NCBI GenBank assembly: GCA_027596035.1
Contig: JADGJA010000008.1
Span: 1-64,000 of the forward strand
Reading direction: 5' to 3'
DNA: 64,000 bases
From: Thoreauomyces humboldtii
Lineage: Eukaryota > Chytridiomycota > Chytridiomycetes > Spizellomycetales > Powellomycetaceae
The notes under the pieces are model-generated. The model was not told the origin of the DNA, made no database searches, and saw only the letters and a program-made list of their open reading frames with translations. The position numbers and the translations under genes were made by a program. Position 1 is the first letter of the stretch, and the number at the start of each line of letters is the position of its first letter. This document shows, one piece after another, positions 21,642-35,320 of the stretch.

Positions 21642-23569
21642 CTAATCAATCCCAGAATCCTCCTCCAACTCATCCACCCTCGCTTCCGTTGAGAGTTTCT
21701 TCTTTTTCTTCTTCTTCTTGTTCTTCTTCTTTGCCTTTTTGGCCGCTGGCTCCCCCGAATGTGCCTTCACTTCTCCACTCTCAGCTTCCAGCGGTCGCTT
21801 CCCGAACAATGGCAAAACTGCCTCTAAACCCCGGTCTTTCGTGGACATGCTAACTGTTTTGCGCTCAAAGAGCGCGACAAAGAAGCCGATACAATTGTCC
21901 TCCTTCGGATCTGTCCGTACCAGGTGTTTGGCTGTCGAGATTGGCGAGATCAGCAAAGGTATGCATGGCTAGAAAGAAAGATGACAAGGCATAGAACTCA
22001 CCTCCATCAAAAAGTGGCATTCCTCGCCTCTCCCAGCCGGGAAAAGCACCTTCAGCCAGTCCGAACTTATCCTGGTCCTTCAGCACCGCCATGACGACGT
22101 CCTCGTTTTCCCTTCGATACTTCGAGCACGTTGAATAGACGACCTTCTTGACGTTCGGGAACGTGAAAGCGTGAAGGATGGCCTTCTTCTGAAACTCTGC
22201 CAGGGCCTCCACGCGAGCCTCACCGGCTTCGTTTTCGAGGAGGGTTGGATCTTGTTCCGTGAGATGATCCATTCGACCTACGATCCCGGACCCCGAACAT
22301 GAAGGATCGAGCATGATGTACTCAACGTTGCTGTATCGCTTGTCCGTAGGTTCAACCTCGAGGAAGTTGCCGAGGGTCGGCTTGATGTCTAAAAGATCAC
22401 CGAATGAGAACCCCAAAAAAAGCGCGATCATTCACTGCGTCGGTGAACCTACTCTTGCATCTGGCCCTCCCCGTCATCTTCTCCAGAATGGTCAGTCTTC
22501 GCTTGTCCATGTCGAACGCGAAGATCTTTCCCGTGTTGCCCATAATCGCAGACAGATGGGACGTCTTGTTCCCTGGAGCGGCACATGCATCGATGCACAC
22601 GCTGTTCTTCGGGGCGTTTAAGATGAAGGCCGGAAAGCATGAAGCCTTGTCCTGGATAATGATGTGACCTTCCAAGAGCAGCGGATTGTCGTGCAGGTCC
22701 ACGTTGGAAGGAAGAAGCAAAAGCTCCGGGATGTGTGGATCACGTTGGTAAACTTTTCCTCTGATGGAGAACAATTAGTTTTGGTGCACGCATGCAATGC
22801 AGTCCCCACCCCTCGCGTACTTCAAGTCGGATGGAGGAGATACCGTGTCCAGCACATATCCCATCTCCACAAGTCTGTTTAGGACTTTGTCCACGGTGGA
22901 CACGAGAGTATTGACTCTCACCCATCGAGGCAACACGATGGCATTACGGATATGTTCTAATAGGCTCGCACACACAACGATCAATAGGTGGCCCAACTTC
23001 ACTCCGGACGTCCTGTGACCCTCCCACCTGGTATCAGCTCCTTGTTGTCCTTAACCTTGCGCTTGATCTTTAGCCTGACAAGCTCAGCTTGGAGGCGTGT
23101 TTTGTGCTTCTGAATGATCTCCTTGTAGTTGCCGCTGGTCTGCAACCCTCGGCCAAACAGAAAGTCGTACACGAGGACGGTGGCAACTCCAGCTCGCAGC
23201 AGTTTCTGTTGAACATCAGATAAGAGATGTGAGCGGTAGCGCGTCAGGATCAGTCTGCTCGTTTCCCGAAAGTCCTCCCTACTCGATGCTTTTCAGAGTC
23301 CAGAAGACCGCTCTGCTTGATGATGGTTGCAAGCGCATCCTTGTCTGCCATCCCCAGTGACACTTCGATCAGCCAACGTGGACACCTTGTCCTCCACCCA
23401 AAAAAAAAACAACAACAACGTGCAAGCCCATACATTTCAACGACTCGCACACCAAGGCATAAGTACGCTTCTTGTCGACTACGTCGTCGGAGAGACATAG
23501 ACTGCGAATGGTGCCTTTCTGCTGCTCGAGCTTGTCCAAGATTTCCCCAGCCTTGTTGTACAGTGCCAT
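21642..23569 (-). CDS. RCM1: 25S rRNA m5C methyltransferase Rcm1 (NSUN5)
   Basis: Seven exons (23569-23434, 23362-23283, 23205-23028, 22956-22821, 22760-22453, 22388-22002, 21931-21642) give 504 residues. The N terminus MALYNKAGEILDKLEQQKG is the NSUN5 signature. The SAM fold follows: LPRWVRVNTL, the motif I region CIDACAAPGNKTSHLSA, and KIFAFDMDKRRL. The two catalytic cysteines lie in YIMLDPSCSGSG and YSTCSKYRRENED. The C terminus is a Lys-rich nucleolar-type tail (KKAKKKNKKKKKKKKL). It methylates a cytosine of the large-subunit rRNA in the nucleolus. All seven junctions close in phase, including one with acceptor GATCGAAG. Confidence 0.93.
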
Positions 23570-23888
23570 CCTCAGGATCCTAGCTTCACTCTTTTGACCT
23601 TGGCAAAGTGCTCTGCTCGCCCCTTGACGGTTAAACGACCTGGGTGTGAACGTCAGGCCAACCTAATGACGAGCGGAGTGGGTGAGGGAGATTTGAGGCC
23701 TGTATAACTCTTTCAGTTTTCGGGTTGAATGCACAGCCTCCCTCCTCTCTTCCATCTTCCCCTCTTCTCCTCCTCCTTCTTCGGTGAAATTGATTACCTC
23801 ACAGACACCCCTTCGCAACCCGTCGGAACTTGCATTGTGCCTCTTTCTTTGGTCGCACCATCATCACCAAACAACGCCGTCTTGGAGA
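23570..23888. promoter_or_regulatory. Divergent promoter between RCM1 and MTM1
   Basis: 319 bp separate the start codons. A long pyrimidine-rich tract (about 23737-23785) faces MTM1, typical of fungal core promoters near the transcription start. No coding frame. Confidence 0.45.
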
Positions 23889-25450
23889 ATGTCGGCCATG
23901 CAGCTGAATCTTGAGCTTCCTGAAAAACATAGGGACATCGAGGTAGCTACCGCTTTCTTTCAAGTGCAACTGTTTCCGGAATTCGTCGGAGCGGAAGTTC
24001 TGAACCAGCTCTGTGTTCCAGACACCACTCGATGCCTCGATAGATTCACGACCGTGGCAGCCATCCACGCACTATCAAAAGATCATATCCGCTGGAACTG
24101 GCGCCATCCTCACCTCACTACTAGGTACGGCGCTGCTTTCGTACCAAGGGTTGCTGGCCTGAGCTAAATACGCCAACCTACAGTCACCCCGTTCGATGTC
24201 GTCAAAACACGGATGCAATCCTCTCACGCGGTGGTTCCCAACGCCGAGAGCGCAGATGCGCGGGCTCGACGACCACGATCCCAACTAGCCCTGACGGTCG
24301 AAGCCGGCACGAAACCCCCTCACACAGCTTCGACGACGGATCCAATACGGGGCTTTGCGAGTAGCCGGGATGCCGTGAGAACTGCTGCCACCAGCGCGCA
24401 GATCAGCGGCACTTGGGATGGGATTGTGAAGATCGCACGTCAAGAAGGCATCCTTGCTTTGTGGCGAGGGCTTTCTCCGACCTTGTGAGTAGAGTTTCCG
24501 GATTTGCACGACTACCGAAAGTGAATGGCTCATCTTCGTCTTCACTTAGAGTCATGTCTGTACCGTCCACAGTCATATATTACATCGGCTACGAGCACAT
24601 CCGAGATGCTTTCGCGCTACATCTTCACTTCGACAAGGAAGCGGTCTACTCCCCGCTCTTGGCTGGCGCAACCGCACGCAGTAAGCTTCGCCTGGTCACC
24701 TCTTTCGGCCCCTGGTATAGCAGACTTACCATTTTTACATCTGCAGCACTGGCCGCAACGGCGATATCTCCGATCGAGCTCGTACGCACGCGGATGCAGT
24801 CTACTGAACTTCCCCTGACGCTGACCACCACCTTTCGCAACGTTCGCTCGATGGTGGTGACCGAAGGCTACACGTCTCTTTGGAGGGGCCTTGCACCGAC
24901 ACTCTGGCGAGACGTGCCTTTTTCTGCCATCTACTGGATCGGCTATGAGGGGATCAAAGCTCGGTTGCAGAAGCGAGAGCGACCCGTCTTGTTCGACACG
25001 TCGAGTCCGACGGTGGCCGAGTTCCAGACGGCGTTCGTTGCGGGGGCCGCCAGTGGGACGGTTGCGGCGATTGTCACTACGCCTTTTGATGTGGCAAAGA
25101 CGCTCGAGCAGATATCGAGCGGGGCGGGATCCAGGATGGGCATGGTGGACATTATGAAGGGCATCGTAAAACGGGATGGCTGGATGGGACTGTTCAGCGG
25201 TAGGCTTGGCGACCGCAATGGTAACTGAGGGCACAAGCTGACTGACAAGTATCTTTACAGGTCTCTCACCACGAGTCGCTAAAGTTGCGCCTGCCTGTGC
25301 CGTCATGATATCGAGTAAGTCGTAGAATCGCAGTACGACCATGAAGGGGATGATGCTGACGAGAACAATCTCTCTTTCGTAGGCTATGAAGTAGGTAAAA
25401 GGTTCTTTGAGAACTCAAATGCTGAACAGCGTCTGGTTGCGAACCGGTAG
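23889..25450 (+). CDS. MTM1: Mitochondrial carrier Mtm1 (SLC25A39/40 type)
   Basis: Seven exons (23889-23942, 24022-24124, 24184-24484, 24550-24680, 24747-25199, 25261-25314, 25383-25450) give 387 residues. Three carrier repeats are visible, each with a Px(D/E)xx(K/R)x(R/K/Q) signature: TPFDVVKTRMQ, SPIELVRTRMQ and TPFDVAKTLEQ. The aromatic-basic motifs are GILALWRGLSPTL, GYTSLWRGLAPTLWRDVPFS and GWMGLFSGLSPRVAKVAPAC. The long polar insert after the first repeat (about 24220-24400) is typical of the SLC25A39/40 group, shown in animals to import glutathione; yeast Mtm1 was first linked to manganese and SOD2. The sixth exon is only 54 nt. Confidence 0.92.
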
Positions 25451-25551
25451 CATACATATGTAGCACTTTATTTTCGGAACCATCTGTACATTTCATCACA
25501 CGTAGATCAATTTTGAACCAGCGACTGCGCTGTTAATTTAATGACGGTTAG

Positions 25552-27334
<1,783 letters not shown>

Positions 27335-27547
27335 TTCAGATCATCAGTCCATCTTTTCGCCTTCTTTACTCAGCATAGTTTACATTGATCTCGTCAAAAT
27401 CATACTTTCCGCTTTTGCAAGGCTCAAGGCCAAAAGCCAGGCCGCATCGGCAGCTGTTGAACGGACGGCCTCCGTGTCCTGTGTTGGAACCAATTTGTAG
27501 GATCACATTCCTCGCGGGCGCTCACAATTGCCCACAAACAACCCAAC

Positions 27548-28562
27548 ATGGGTTCACACGGTGGAGGCCACTCCTCTACGCACAGAAAACGGGACCGGTC
27601 TCGGTCACCAGGAGCGCATCAATCTTTACGCCGGCGTTCCTCAGTTGAACCCTCCCCTTCACGTCACCGGCGAGGATCTCGTGACGGTGAGTACCAGGAT
27701 GCCTTGACCTCACTTCAAGAACGACCGTGGCTTATGAACCCTCGGCTTAAGAGTCCCCAGTAAGAGAGTCGAAAACGCATAAATCCTCCTCCTCCTCCTC
27801 CTCGCGTCGCCGCTCGGATTCCCGTGCAGGAAGTCGCTCCCGTAGCCCGGACTCCTCGCGCAAAGGTTAGCAGATGGGAAATGTTGCTCTCACGAAGTCC
27901 GCCGGGAACAGAGAGATAACGATCTTTCTTTCTCTTCAACTGATTGCACACATGCCATCATCCATCACGTCTCGTCCATCCCACCGCGACTTCGCTCCAT
28001 CAACCTGGTCAACAAACCTTGAAATCTTACTCCTTGCGGGGGATGTTATTTTACTCTTGCCTACGGCTATGATGTCCGGCAATCGCAGAGAGCGAACGGA
28101 GACGGAACAAGTCGAAACGGAGACACTATCGCGATGACGCGTCTGATGGGTCCTCATCCGGGAGCGACGAATCGGACGTGAAGCGGAGGGGAAGTGGAAG
28201 CAAGAAGACGAGCAGTAAAGACGTAGATAAGAAAAAGAAGGAGGTAAGGATGGTGACGCGAATGCTATTCTCGGCGAACTTTCACAATTGACTCTAAACG
28301 CTGGTCGAACAGAAGAAGCACAAATCAAAGTCGCAAGCGAAGGCAAGCGCGACACCCACCGAGGACGAGATCCGACGAAGCGCAATCACAGGGAAAAAGA
28401 TCAAGCTGAAGGTACTCACGAGGGACCTTGCTAGCGTGAGACTGATATCCGAGTCCTGACATCCTCTTCCCGCGATCGCAGGTTCACAAAACGAGCGATG
28501 ACAAGGCTCGGGAGATGAATCGTACTCAGCTCTTACAACATCTGAACCAGATGTATGACTGA
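27548..28562 (+). CDS. Small SR-type (Arg/Ser-rich) nuclear protein
   Basis: Five exons (27548-27686, 27761-27865, 28089-28243, 28313-28411, 28482-28562) close in phase and give 192 residues. The first two thirds are RS-rich (KRDRSRSPGAHQSLRRRSS; a run of seven Ser; SRSRSPDSSRK), then Lys-rich. The last third is a conserved-looking block (EIRRSAITGKKIKLKVHKTS and then DDKAREMNRTQLLQHLNQMY). There is no RRM, so it is an RS-domain accessory protein, probably linked to splicing. I do not recognise the named family. The second intron (27866-28088, 223 nt) is long for this genome and could hold an alternative exon. Confidence 0.7.
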
Positions 28563-29471
28563 TACATGTCTTGATACTTATGAACACACGCTTGGCGAAC
28601 GCTCAACGACGCCTGGCTGCTTTGGGCTTGAGGAAACACCTTAGCGGACTAGTATCCAGAAACTCACCTGACTAAGAAACGATCTGCGATCAAGGAAAGA
28701 CTAAGCTGCACAAGTACACAATAAAGCCCAGGACAGCCTCACCGCTTTATGTCCTGGTTTGCCCATCAATGGTCTACCATGTCATTGACTGTTCAATCGA
28801 CGATCACGCCCGCAGTCAGAGGTGTCTGGGTGTCCGTGCCCGACGGGAGAAGTGAGTGAGCAAGTGGCGCAGCATTCTTGACGGAGCCACGGAGCCGGAG
28901 GCGGAGCCGCGGCCTCCGCTCTCACTTTGACAGGCGCGTGTGCAAGGAACCTTTGACAGGCAAAACCGGCGCTTCCCTGCTTCCCCCCCCCCCCTTACGA
29001 TCGACGGGCGAAGGCATCATGCAGAGCTCGCTTTGCCCCACACGATGGCGGGGCGCCCCTTGCCGCTATTCCCGGTTTCGCCCTTCCCTTTGTTGCTACC
29101 ACCCGCTGCTCCCTGCTCCCTGGGGGCTCTCCCCACACAACTCCTTCCCCAACAAGGATGAGGAGTTCAAGGGTTCCTAGAGGACCGTGTCTCTCTTTAC
29201 TCCTGCGACCCTACCATTGTTTCTTACAATTTGCTTCCCTTTTCTTATGCCCCGTTCCCTGACTCAAAAGGATTCATTTCCTACAATTTCCCGCAGGCAG
29301 CACACTTCCTGAATACCTTCTCTTTCCGCACACTCAAAAGGTCGAGACGCGTCCTTTGTTCCTGACAGTCGTTATAACCCTTCCCACCCTCGATAGCCTC
29401 TTCTCAGTCAGGACTCGAATCTTTCAGAGGCATTGTCACATATCTCCGATCGTGCTCAACTTCCTCCTGCT
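28563..29471. promoter_or_regulatory. Long upstream region of the C2H2 transcription factor gene
   Basis: About 900 bp without a supported gene. It contains a poly-C tract (from about 28985), several C/T-rich runs, and repeated TTCCC and CTCAAAAGG words. The length and composition fit a regulated promoter with a long 5' leader. Confidence 0.4.
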
Positions 29472-30716
29472 ATGTTCTTTTTCGCCGGTCGTGCATCCTA
29501 CGGCCAAGTCGTCAACCTCCTGAGTGAACCCTCCACACCTGTGCTTTCTTTGGAGCCTTGCTCGGCGCAGTATGATCCGTGTCGTCGCCGCGTCTCTTTA
29601 TCTACAGCTTTATCTTGCTCGCCGATTCCACCCCCTTCGCCCGACTTGCTTCACGAATCTACCCACCACGATCCTGGTTTCGGCGCTGACAAGCATATAC
29701 TCAACTTCGAAAGCTTCGGTGAGTGGTGGCTCCAATTGACCACGCTCGGTTTTTCTAGAATCTCATGTTTTTTTTTGCACTGCGCCGCAGACGCCTCGGC
29801 GAGAGTGTCAGGTTCGGCGGTCCACCAACTTCCCACTACCCATATCAAGCATTCGGCCGAAGCTCAACCGCAGATTCAAGAAATCTCAACTCCCTTTGAC
29901 GACCTCCAGATACCCACAGCACTTTCGCCGTCGAATCTCTCTCGAAAGCCGATGATCGCGCCCGAACAGCCACCCACCTATGACTGCGGGTCTTTATCGT
30001 CCGCCAACGATACATTGCCCGCACAGCCAGCAGGTCGATCTCCGTCGAAAGGTCGCACACCGCACACTGGATCCGTCAAGAGCAAGAACGAGGAAACAGC
30101 CGTTCCGTTTGGCAGCAAACCGCGCAACTTCCTGTGTACGACATGCAACCACGCCTTCGTAACATCAGGACACCTCACTCGGCATCTGCGGTAAGAGTCG
30201 GTATCAAAACGAAGAACTGTCCAATCCGTAAGCCTCCCTGAGGAGGCGGGAACCCACGCTGACAAGGCCTCGTTTGGTCCATAGTATCCACACAGGAGAC
30301 AAACCTTACGCATGCCCGTGGCATGACTGCCTGTCCAAGTTTTCACGACAGGATAACACAGATGCAGGTAGTCGGGAGGGATGCCCAGACTTACTTCGGT
30401 TCTGTTCCTCCAGCACTCACCATCGTTGAATCCTTGACAGCACTATCGCACACACGTCGTGAAACTGGAACGATTGAAAGGAGAGCAGAAGGCCGCTCTC
30501 CACGCTATGCCCAGCTCCCCTCGGAAGACATCACCTTCAAGGAACTCCCTGTCAACTCCTTCTACAACATCGAACTCCAACGAGATTGTCAAACTCAAGA
30601 TCCATGATGACATGACCGGGCTACATGACGAAGGAACGAGTCTCGAAACTGCCCACCGACGAGAGCGGAAGAGATGCCGGAAGGAGCAGCGTGCGACCGG
30701 CGAGAGCAGGTCATGA
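29472..30716 (+). CDS. C2H2 zinc-finger transcription factor, frame broken inside the second finger
   Basis: Exons 29472-29718, 29791-30190, 30285-30367 and 30441-30716. The N-terminal 210 residues are Ser/Pro-rich, as in activation regions. Finger 1 is FLCTTCNHAFVTSGHLTRHL and finger 2 starts YACPWHDCLSKFSRQDN, then should reach QHYRTH as in fungal Msn2-like and Azf-like factors. After the splice the HYRTH codons are one base out of phase with the first half. Removing one A near 30358 would give DNQMQHYRTH with the correct twelve residues between Cys and His. Either the sequence has a one-base error or the allele is broken. The tail is basic. It would bind DNA in the nucleus; the targets are unknown. 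Confidence 0.75.
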
Positions 30717-31074
30717 AACCTCCAAGAAGCGTCGAAAGCGTGAACAAGACCGGACTATGGTAGACAGCTGTTTTCCCCGTCCTCCTCCTGCACTCGATGT
30801 ATGACATTGTCTGGAAAATTCTGTAACGTAATTCAGTGTATAGCTGTAAACGTTTCCACAACTCTCAAACGCACATAGGTTTCTACCATCGCCTGCGTTT
30901 CGGCTAGCAGGCTGGAAATGGATCTCGGCGCGGCCCATTGCTCAGATGCTGATTGTCCGTCCCATGGTGATGGATCCATCTTCACCAATACACTTCCGTG
31001 TGCATTCATCCCGGATGTTGATTGGACCCAAGCGATGTTAATGAATGTATTCCCTTCTTGTTCTCGCAAAGAAA
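30717..31074. other. Convergent intergenic region
   Basis: 3' ends of the zinc-finger gene and the cytochrome b5 reductase gene meet here. No coding frame or repeat was noted. Confidence 0.35.
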
Positions 31075-32319
31075 TTAAAATTTGTATACATCAGACTCGG
31101 CATACCCGAGCTTCTTCAGGATCCCGCCAACCTGTCCTTGGGAGAAGTCTTTCGCCTTAGTCCCAGAGATGGCTGCGACCATGGGGTTGGGTCCACACAC
31201 AAAGACCTTGCCAGTTCCAGGAGCGGGAGCGACCTCCTTGACGAGCTTCTCGCTGATGTAACCCGTCTCTCCCTTCCAACCCTGCGGGGGCTTCTCGAGA
31301 ACGTATCGAACCTCGAACTGACCGGGGTTCTTCTTCGCGACAGCGTCAAAGTAGTCGCGGAGGATGATGTCCTCTTCGGCGATGTTCGCGAAGACGAGGG
31401 TCATCTTGGTCTTGTCCTCGGGGTTGGACAGGATGCGCTGGATGAGTTGCACCATGGGGGTGATGCCTGTTCCTCCTGCGAGCATGGTGATCTTTTGGTA
31501 CTCGTTGGCCTTGTGTGCGTGCTTGGCGATGGGTCCCTTGACGTCGAGCGTGTCTCCTGGCTTCAGCGACCAGATGTGCGTGGACATGGGTCCGTCTGGA
31601 CAACGGCAACGGGGAGGTCAGAACTGCGGCTTTGCTGTATGCGTGCACCAAAACACTTACTAGGGTACTTCTTGATGATCATGTCGAAAGTGCCAGTGTA
31701 GCCATCGGCGGGATCTTCGACTGGTGTGTAAGGACGGATGACCACGTTAGGCTTTCCATCAGCCTTGACCCCGTCCACCATCTTTGTCACAACAGCGGAA
31801 GCGGTAGGCAGACCGAGCTCCGTGGTTCCTTGGGGGAGCGCAAATCGGAAGCGCTTCGTGTTGTGGTTCATATCCTCAATCTTTGGAGTTCACGTTAGAA
31901 ACTTTCACGAAAATGACATAGCCCAAGTGTCAGGCTGACCTCTTTCAGCGCAAACGGGATGAAGGTCTACGAAAATGAGTAGGAGTTAGTTCTTTCGTTC
32001 GGTCAAACAAATAATCAACGGTTGTGCGCGGTACCTTGCCATCCAGTGCAGGAACAGGGTTAGCTTTCGCATTGGCGTCCAGCTTTGCCTTTATTTTCTG
32101 GGTACTATCGGCTTGCTGCTGGGTGTACAGATAGTAGGCGCCCGCCGTGACAACTCCAGGTACGAGGACCATCTTGACGAAGGTGCTCAAACCGCTGCTA
32201 CCCTGAGGGGTCGGGCCAGCACCTGAGGCGCCCATTCCCGCGCCTGAGGTGGTGGACATGCGCATGCCCCCGAAGATGGGACTCGCCGAGAGCGTTCGAG
32301 CTACAGTACGGTAGAGCAT
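31075..32319 (-). CDS. MCR1: NADH-cytochrome b5 reductase, mitochondrial type
   Basis: Exons 32319-32035, 31966-31940, 31880-31661 and 31595-31075 give 350 residues. The second exon is only 27 nt (TFIPFALKE). The N-terminal presequence (MLYRTVARTLSASPIFGGM) is followed by a membrane segment (FVKMVLVPGVVTAGAYYLY), as in Mcr1. The FAD-binding motif is VIRPYTPVEDP. The second flavin block is GPMSTHIWSLKPGD, and the NADH site is LAGGTGITPMVQLIQ with VFVCGPNPMVAAISG. It moves electrons from NADH to cytochrome b5 or related acceptors at the mitochondrial outer membrane or intermembrane space. No defects were seen. Confidence 0.93.
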
Positions 32320-32755
32320 GATCGATGTGAACTGATACTTGAAGCGTACGAACGTTCAGTATGAGAGATGATCTGTGGATAATTAATTGCGTCGAAGAAT
32401 CGATTTGGGATCGGCGAGGTTCGTCACCGGCAGGGGCGGAATGTAAGGTGGCTGGGGGGTTGATTGCCTTATTAATCATTGCAGACCATCTGGGGCACTG
32501 ATATTTCTAGCGCACTGACTTCAATCCCCACAGACCTCGGGAACCAGAAGGGTCGACTCCTTGGAGACGGTGGTCCTCTTCTGTCCGTACTCGTATTAGC
32601 CTAGAGTGGATGGAGGCAAGTCAGATGATGGAGGGAAATCGAAAGAAAGAGACTGAATCGACAGACAATTCAATCGCAGACAGGAAAGGCAGCAGAATGA
32701 AAAATAAAGTGATGTATGAAGGTTCACAGGGTGATAGATACAAAGTCGGCTCGAG
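32320..32755. other. Intergenic region between MCR1 and the GPCR-like gene
   Basis: Promoter side of MCR1 and terminator side of the receptor gene. No supported coding frame. Confidence 0.35.
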
Positions 32756-34298
32756 TTATATCGAAGAGTCTCCACCATCATTGATAAACACAAGGTCGGT
32801 CGCTGTCGCGTCCGAGTCGTTGAATTGCCGGACGACGTCGGCCCGTCCGGCCCGAGACATCTCCACCTGCGGATTGCCAGATGGTCCGTCTGATCCTTTC
32901 TCTGCGTCTTCGCTTGACGATTGTGGAGGCAGTCCAAGCTGTTCCCGCGTCGCGGCTCGCCATCGCTTGTCCAGAAGCATATTGTAGATGAACGTACACG
33001 TCGGGCTGGAAGCACGAAGACAAGGTTAGACGATTTCGGGAGTGAGGGGTCGCGCGATGGATCGGGGTAGGGAGTCTTACTTGTTCAGAACAAGAACGAT
33101 TCCGACGCAATCGACAGCGAAGGGGACTCTGCGCCCGGCAAACATCGAGTAGATGATAATGACGCAGTACACACTCCAGTTGGCCAGGAAAGTGAGCACG
33201 AGCACAAGGGACTTTTCGGCCACGAGCTGGCAGTACTTTGGCTTGTGCCAGTTCACGAGGTCGACGGTTCCATCTGAAGTCGAAAAGGCTCCGCTGCAAG
33301 ACCACTCCAAGGCGTGCGCTCGGAGTCGAAGGACGAGCTGGATGTAGCTCCACGTGAACAGAGCAAGGGTAATCGCAAGCGTCAGAATGCAAGTCAGCGT
33401 ACTAAAGTACGGGTACGTCCAGTCGAGCGTGCAGTAACTATGTGCGGCGAAAAGACCGTTTAAGTATGCGTCCACTGTCCAAAAAGCGCATCAATGTCGG
33501 CAAGCAACTTACAGGCCCGACGGCTGAAGTACATAGTGCATATCCCTGGGATCGCTCCACCAGGTCGATGACGTTGAGAAGATGGCCCATGAAATGTTGA
33601 TTGTCAACAGCAAGGCCAGCCATCGCTTTTTCAAGGTTTTTTGCCGGACGATCGAAGTGTAACGTTCCAGCGCCATCGTCGCAAGGCCGGCCACACTCAC
33701 ATGCTGACAGAGACATGTCAATTGCGTAATTTGTTACTCGTGCTGCAGTAGGCCATAAACATACGTTCATAAGCACAGTAAGAGTCCCATCAATCTCGCA
33801 TCCTGTTCGACCCCATGGGTATCCTATCGTCATGAGAAGACAATCCATGAGTCTCCTTCTTCAGCTTAAACAGCAGTCATGATGTCCCTACCTCGGCTAG
33901 AAAGCGTTCCTACCGTAAATACCAATCGACACAGGCAGAGAATGAAATCAGATCCAGAAAGTACAACGAGAAGAACGTTCTATTCGTGGGAAATTATGAA
34001 AGACATCTCGTCAGCCATGGAGATCATCCCTCACAGGTCATTTCCTGGGTTCCAGTCAAAACTCACTTGTGCGGTGCGCAGAGCAGAGTTTTTATAGAAC
34101 AAATAGTACATGAAAGCATTGCCACAGATGGTGATGCTGCATAGAACGCATACGAGCACTCCCGTTGCGAAGGCTAAACTCGGTGTGGTATGAGTATGAC
34201 GCACTTTTTCAGTCGTAATAATGATAGATGCGGAGGGTACCTCCATCGGTTAAAGGCTCAATCGCGTCGTAAGCATCATACACTGACGAAGTGCTCAT
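32756..34298 (-). CDS. Rhodopsin-like (class A) seven-helix G-protein-coupled receptor
   Basis: Seven exons (34298-34241, 34173-34067, 33979-33933, 33852-33765, 33703-33513, 33437-33081, 33005-32756) give 365 residues. TM1 has the GN motif (SITICGNAFMYYLF). TM2 has an Asp (LLVVLSGSDFILCL), at the usual 2.50 place. A cysteine precedes TM3 (GRTGCEIDG) and pairs plausibly with YCTLDW in loop 2. TM3 ends in the ERY triad (AGLATMALERYTSIV). TM4 has a central Trp (LTINISWAIFS). TM6 has FLANWSVYC and TM7 ends NNPTCTFIYNML, then a basic helix 8. The tail is acidic and Ser-rich. The third intron (phase 2, acceptor AAGGAG) is the least certain. It should act at the plasma membrane; the ligand and G protein are unknown. 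Confidence 0.72.
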
Positions 34299-34969
34299 GG
34301 TGAACCATGCGTTGCGACGGCGGACAAGACGGCGGGGAAACGTCCACGGGCGGATTGAGTTTTTCGATGGACCGGGTGGAGCTGGTAAAATTCAGACTTT
34401 CGATCCCGAAGATACGGTAAATAGGAGCTGGGAGATATGTCAGAATAGCGGGACAACGATGTTCTGGACCGAAAGGTTTCCAGGTAAGTGCGAAATATAA
34501 AGGAAAAGGGAAACAGAATGATGACTTCACTTTTATGATGCTCGGACAGGAGCCAAGGAACCTCAAAGCAGAAGCCGAAGAGGAAGAACCACGGTTTGAG
34601 TGGGGAACAATGACACGTCCCAATGATTTTTCAGGGCTAAATGCAATATCATTGACTGCCTCGGTGGAGCAATAGAGCCGCGAACTCGGATACAGTCGCA
34701 GTTCCGCATAAGGCTCCGATGTCCCTAGGAACGGCGCCCCAGGAACCTTAACACGAAAAAAAAAGGGCTTGGGTGAATCTCCCAAGAAATAGCACTTTCG
34801 GAAATCTTCAAATGTTCCCGGGTCGTGGAACCGCGTTCATCGATACTCTAAGATGAAGGGGACAAAGACTATGGGTGGCAAGACACCGCAATTTCAGAAA
34901 TGTTCCGGCGGTCCGATGAAAGGAAAGAGCACGCCAACCACGGGCACCTACAATGAACCAATGCAAGGA
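34299..34969. other. Intergenic region upstream of the GPCR-like gene
   Basis: No convincing gene on either strand. It should contain the receptor promoter. Confidence 0.35.
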
Positions 34970-35320
34970 CTAGTGGAGTAGGCTGTTAGTCCTTCGTAGA
35001 CCCGTTTGTCTCAGTCGGAGTTTCCTTGCTTTGTAAGCAGGTTTTTCGATGGCTGCGAAATTCGCCCCATGGACTTTTGCCCTATCCTCCATGCACTCTA
35101 GTGTCTTAAAGTCGCCCGGCCTAGACCATGTCAGATCCAACGGCAGATTGGGAAGCTTTGCTGATCTGATTTGCAGACCAGCCAAAAGGTAACCTGTCAC
35201 TTGCAAGCGCATTGACCGATGAGGAAAGGAGTGCCCAAGCTCAGTTCCCGAACTTTCAGAGTTCTGCCTTCCAGTTCCTTTTTGAGGAGCATACTTACGA
35301 TTCCGTTTGTCTTTCGGCAT
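34970..35320 (-). CDS. Possible small basic protein, uncertain
   Basis: An open frame of 116 residues begins MPKDKRNRKYAPQKGTG and ends KARKLRLRQTGLRRTNSLLH, with a strongly basic composition. A good donor (GTAAGT) lies after codon 7 and could remove about 106 nt in phase 1, leaving a shorter basic protein. No family was recognised. It could be spurious. Confidence 0.3.
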   Translation of the reverse strand: MPKDKRNRKYAPQKGTGRQNSESSGTELGHSFPHRSMRLQVTGYLLAGLQIRSAKLPNLPLDLTWSRPGDFKTLECMEDRAKVHGANFAAIEKPAYKARKLRLRQTGLRRTNSLLH

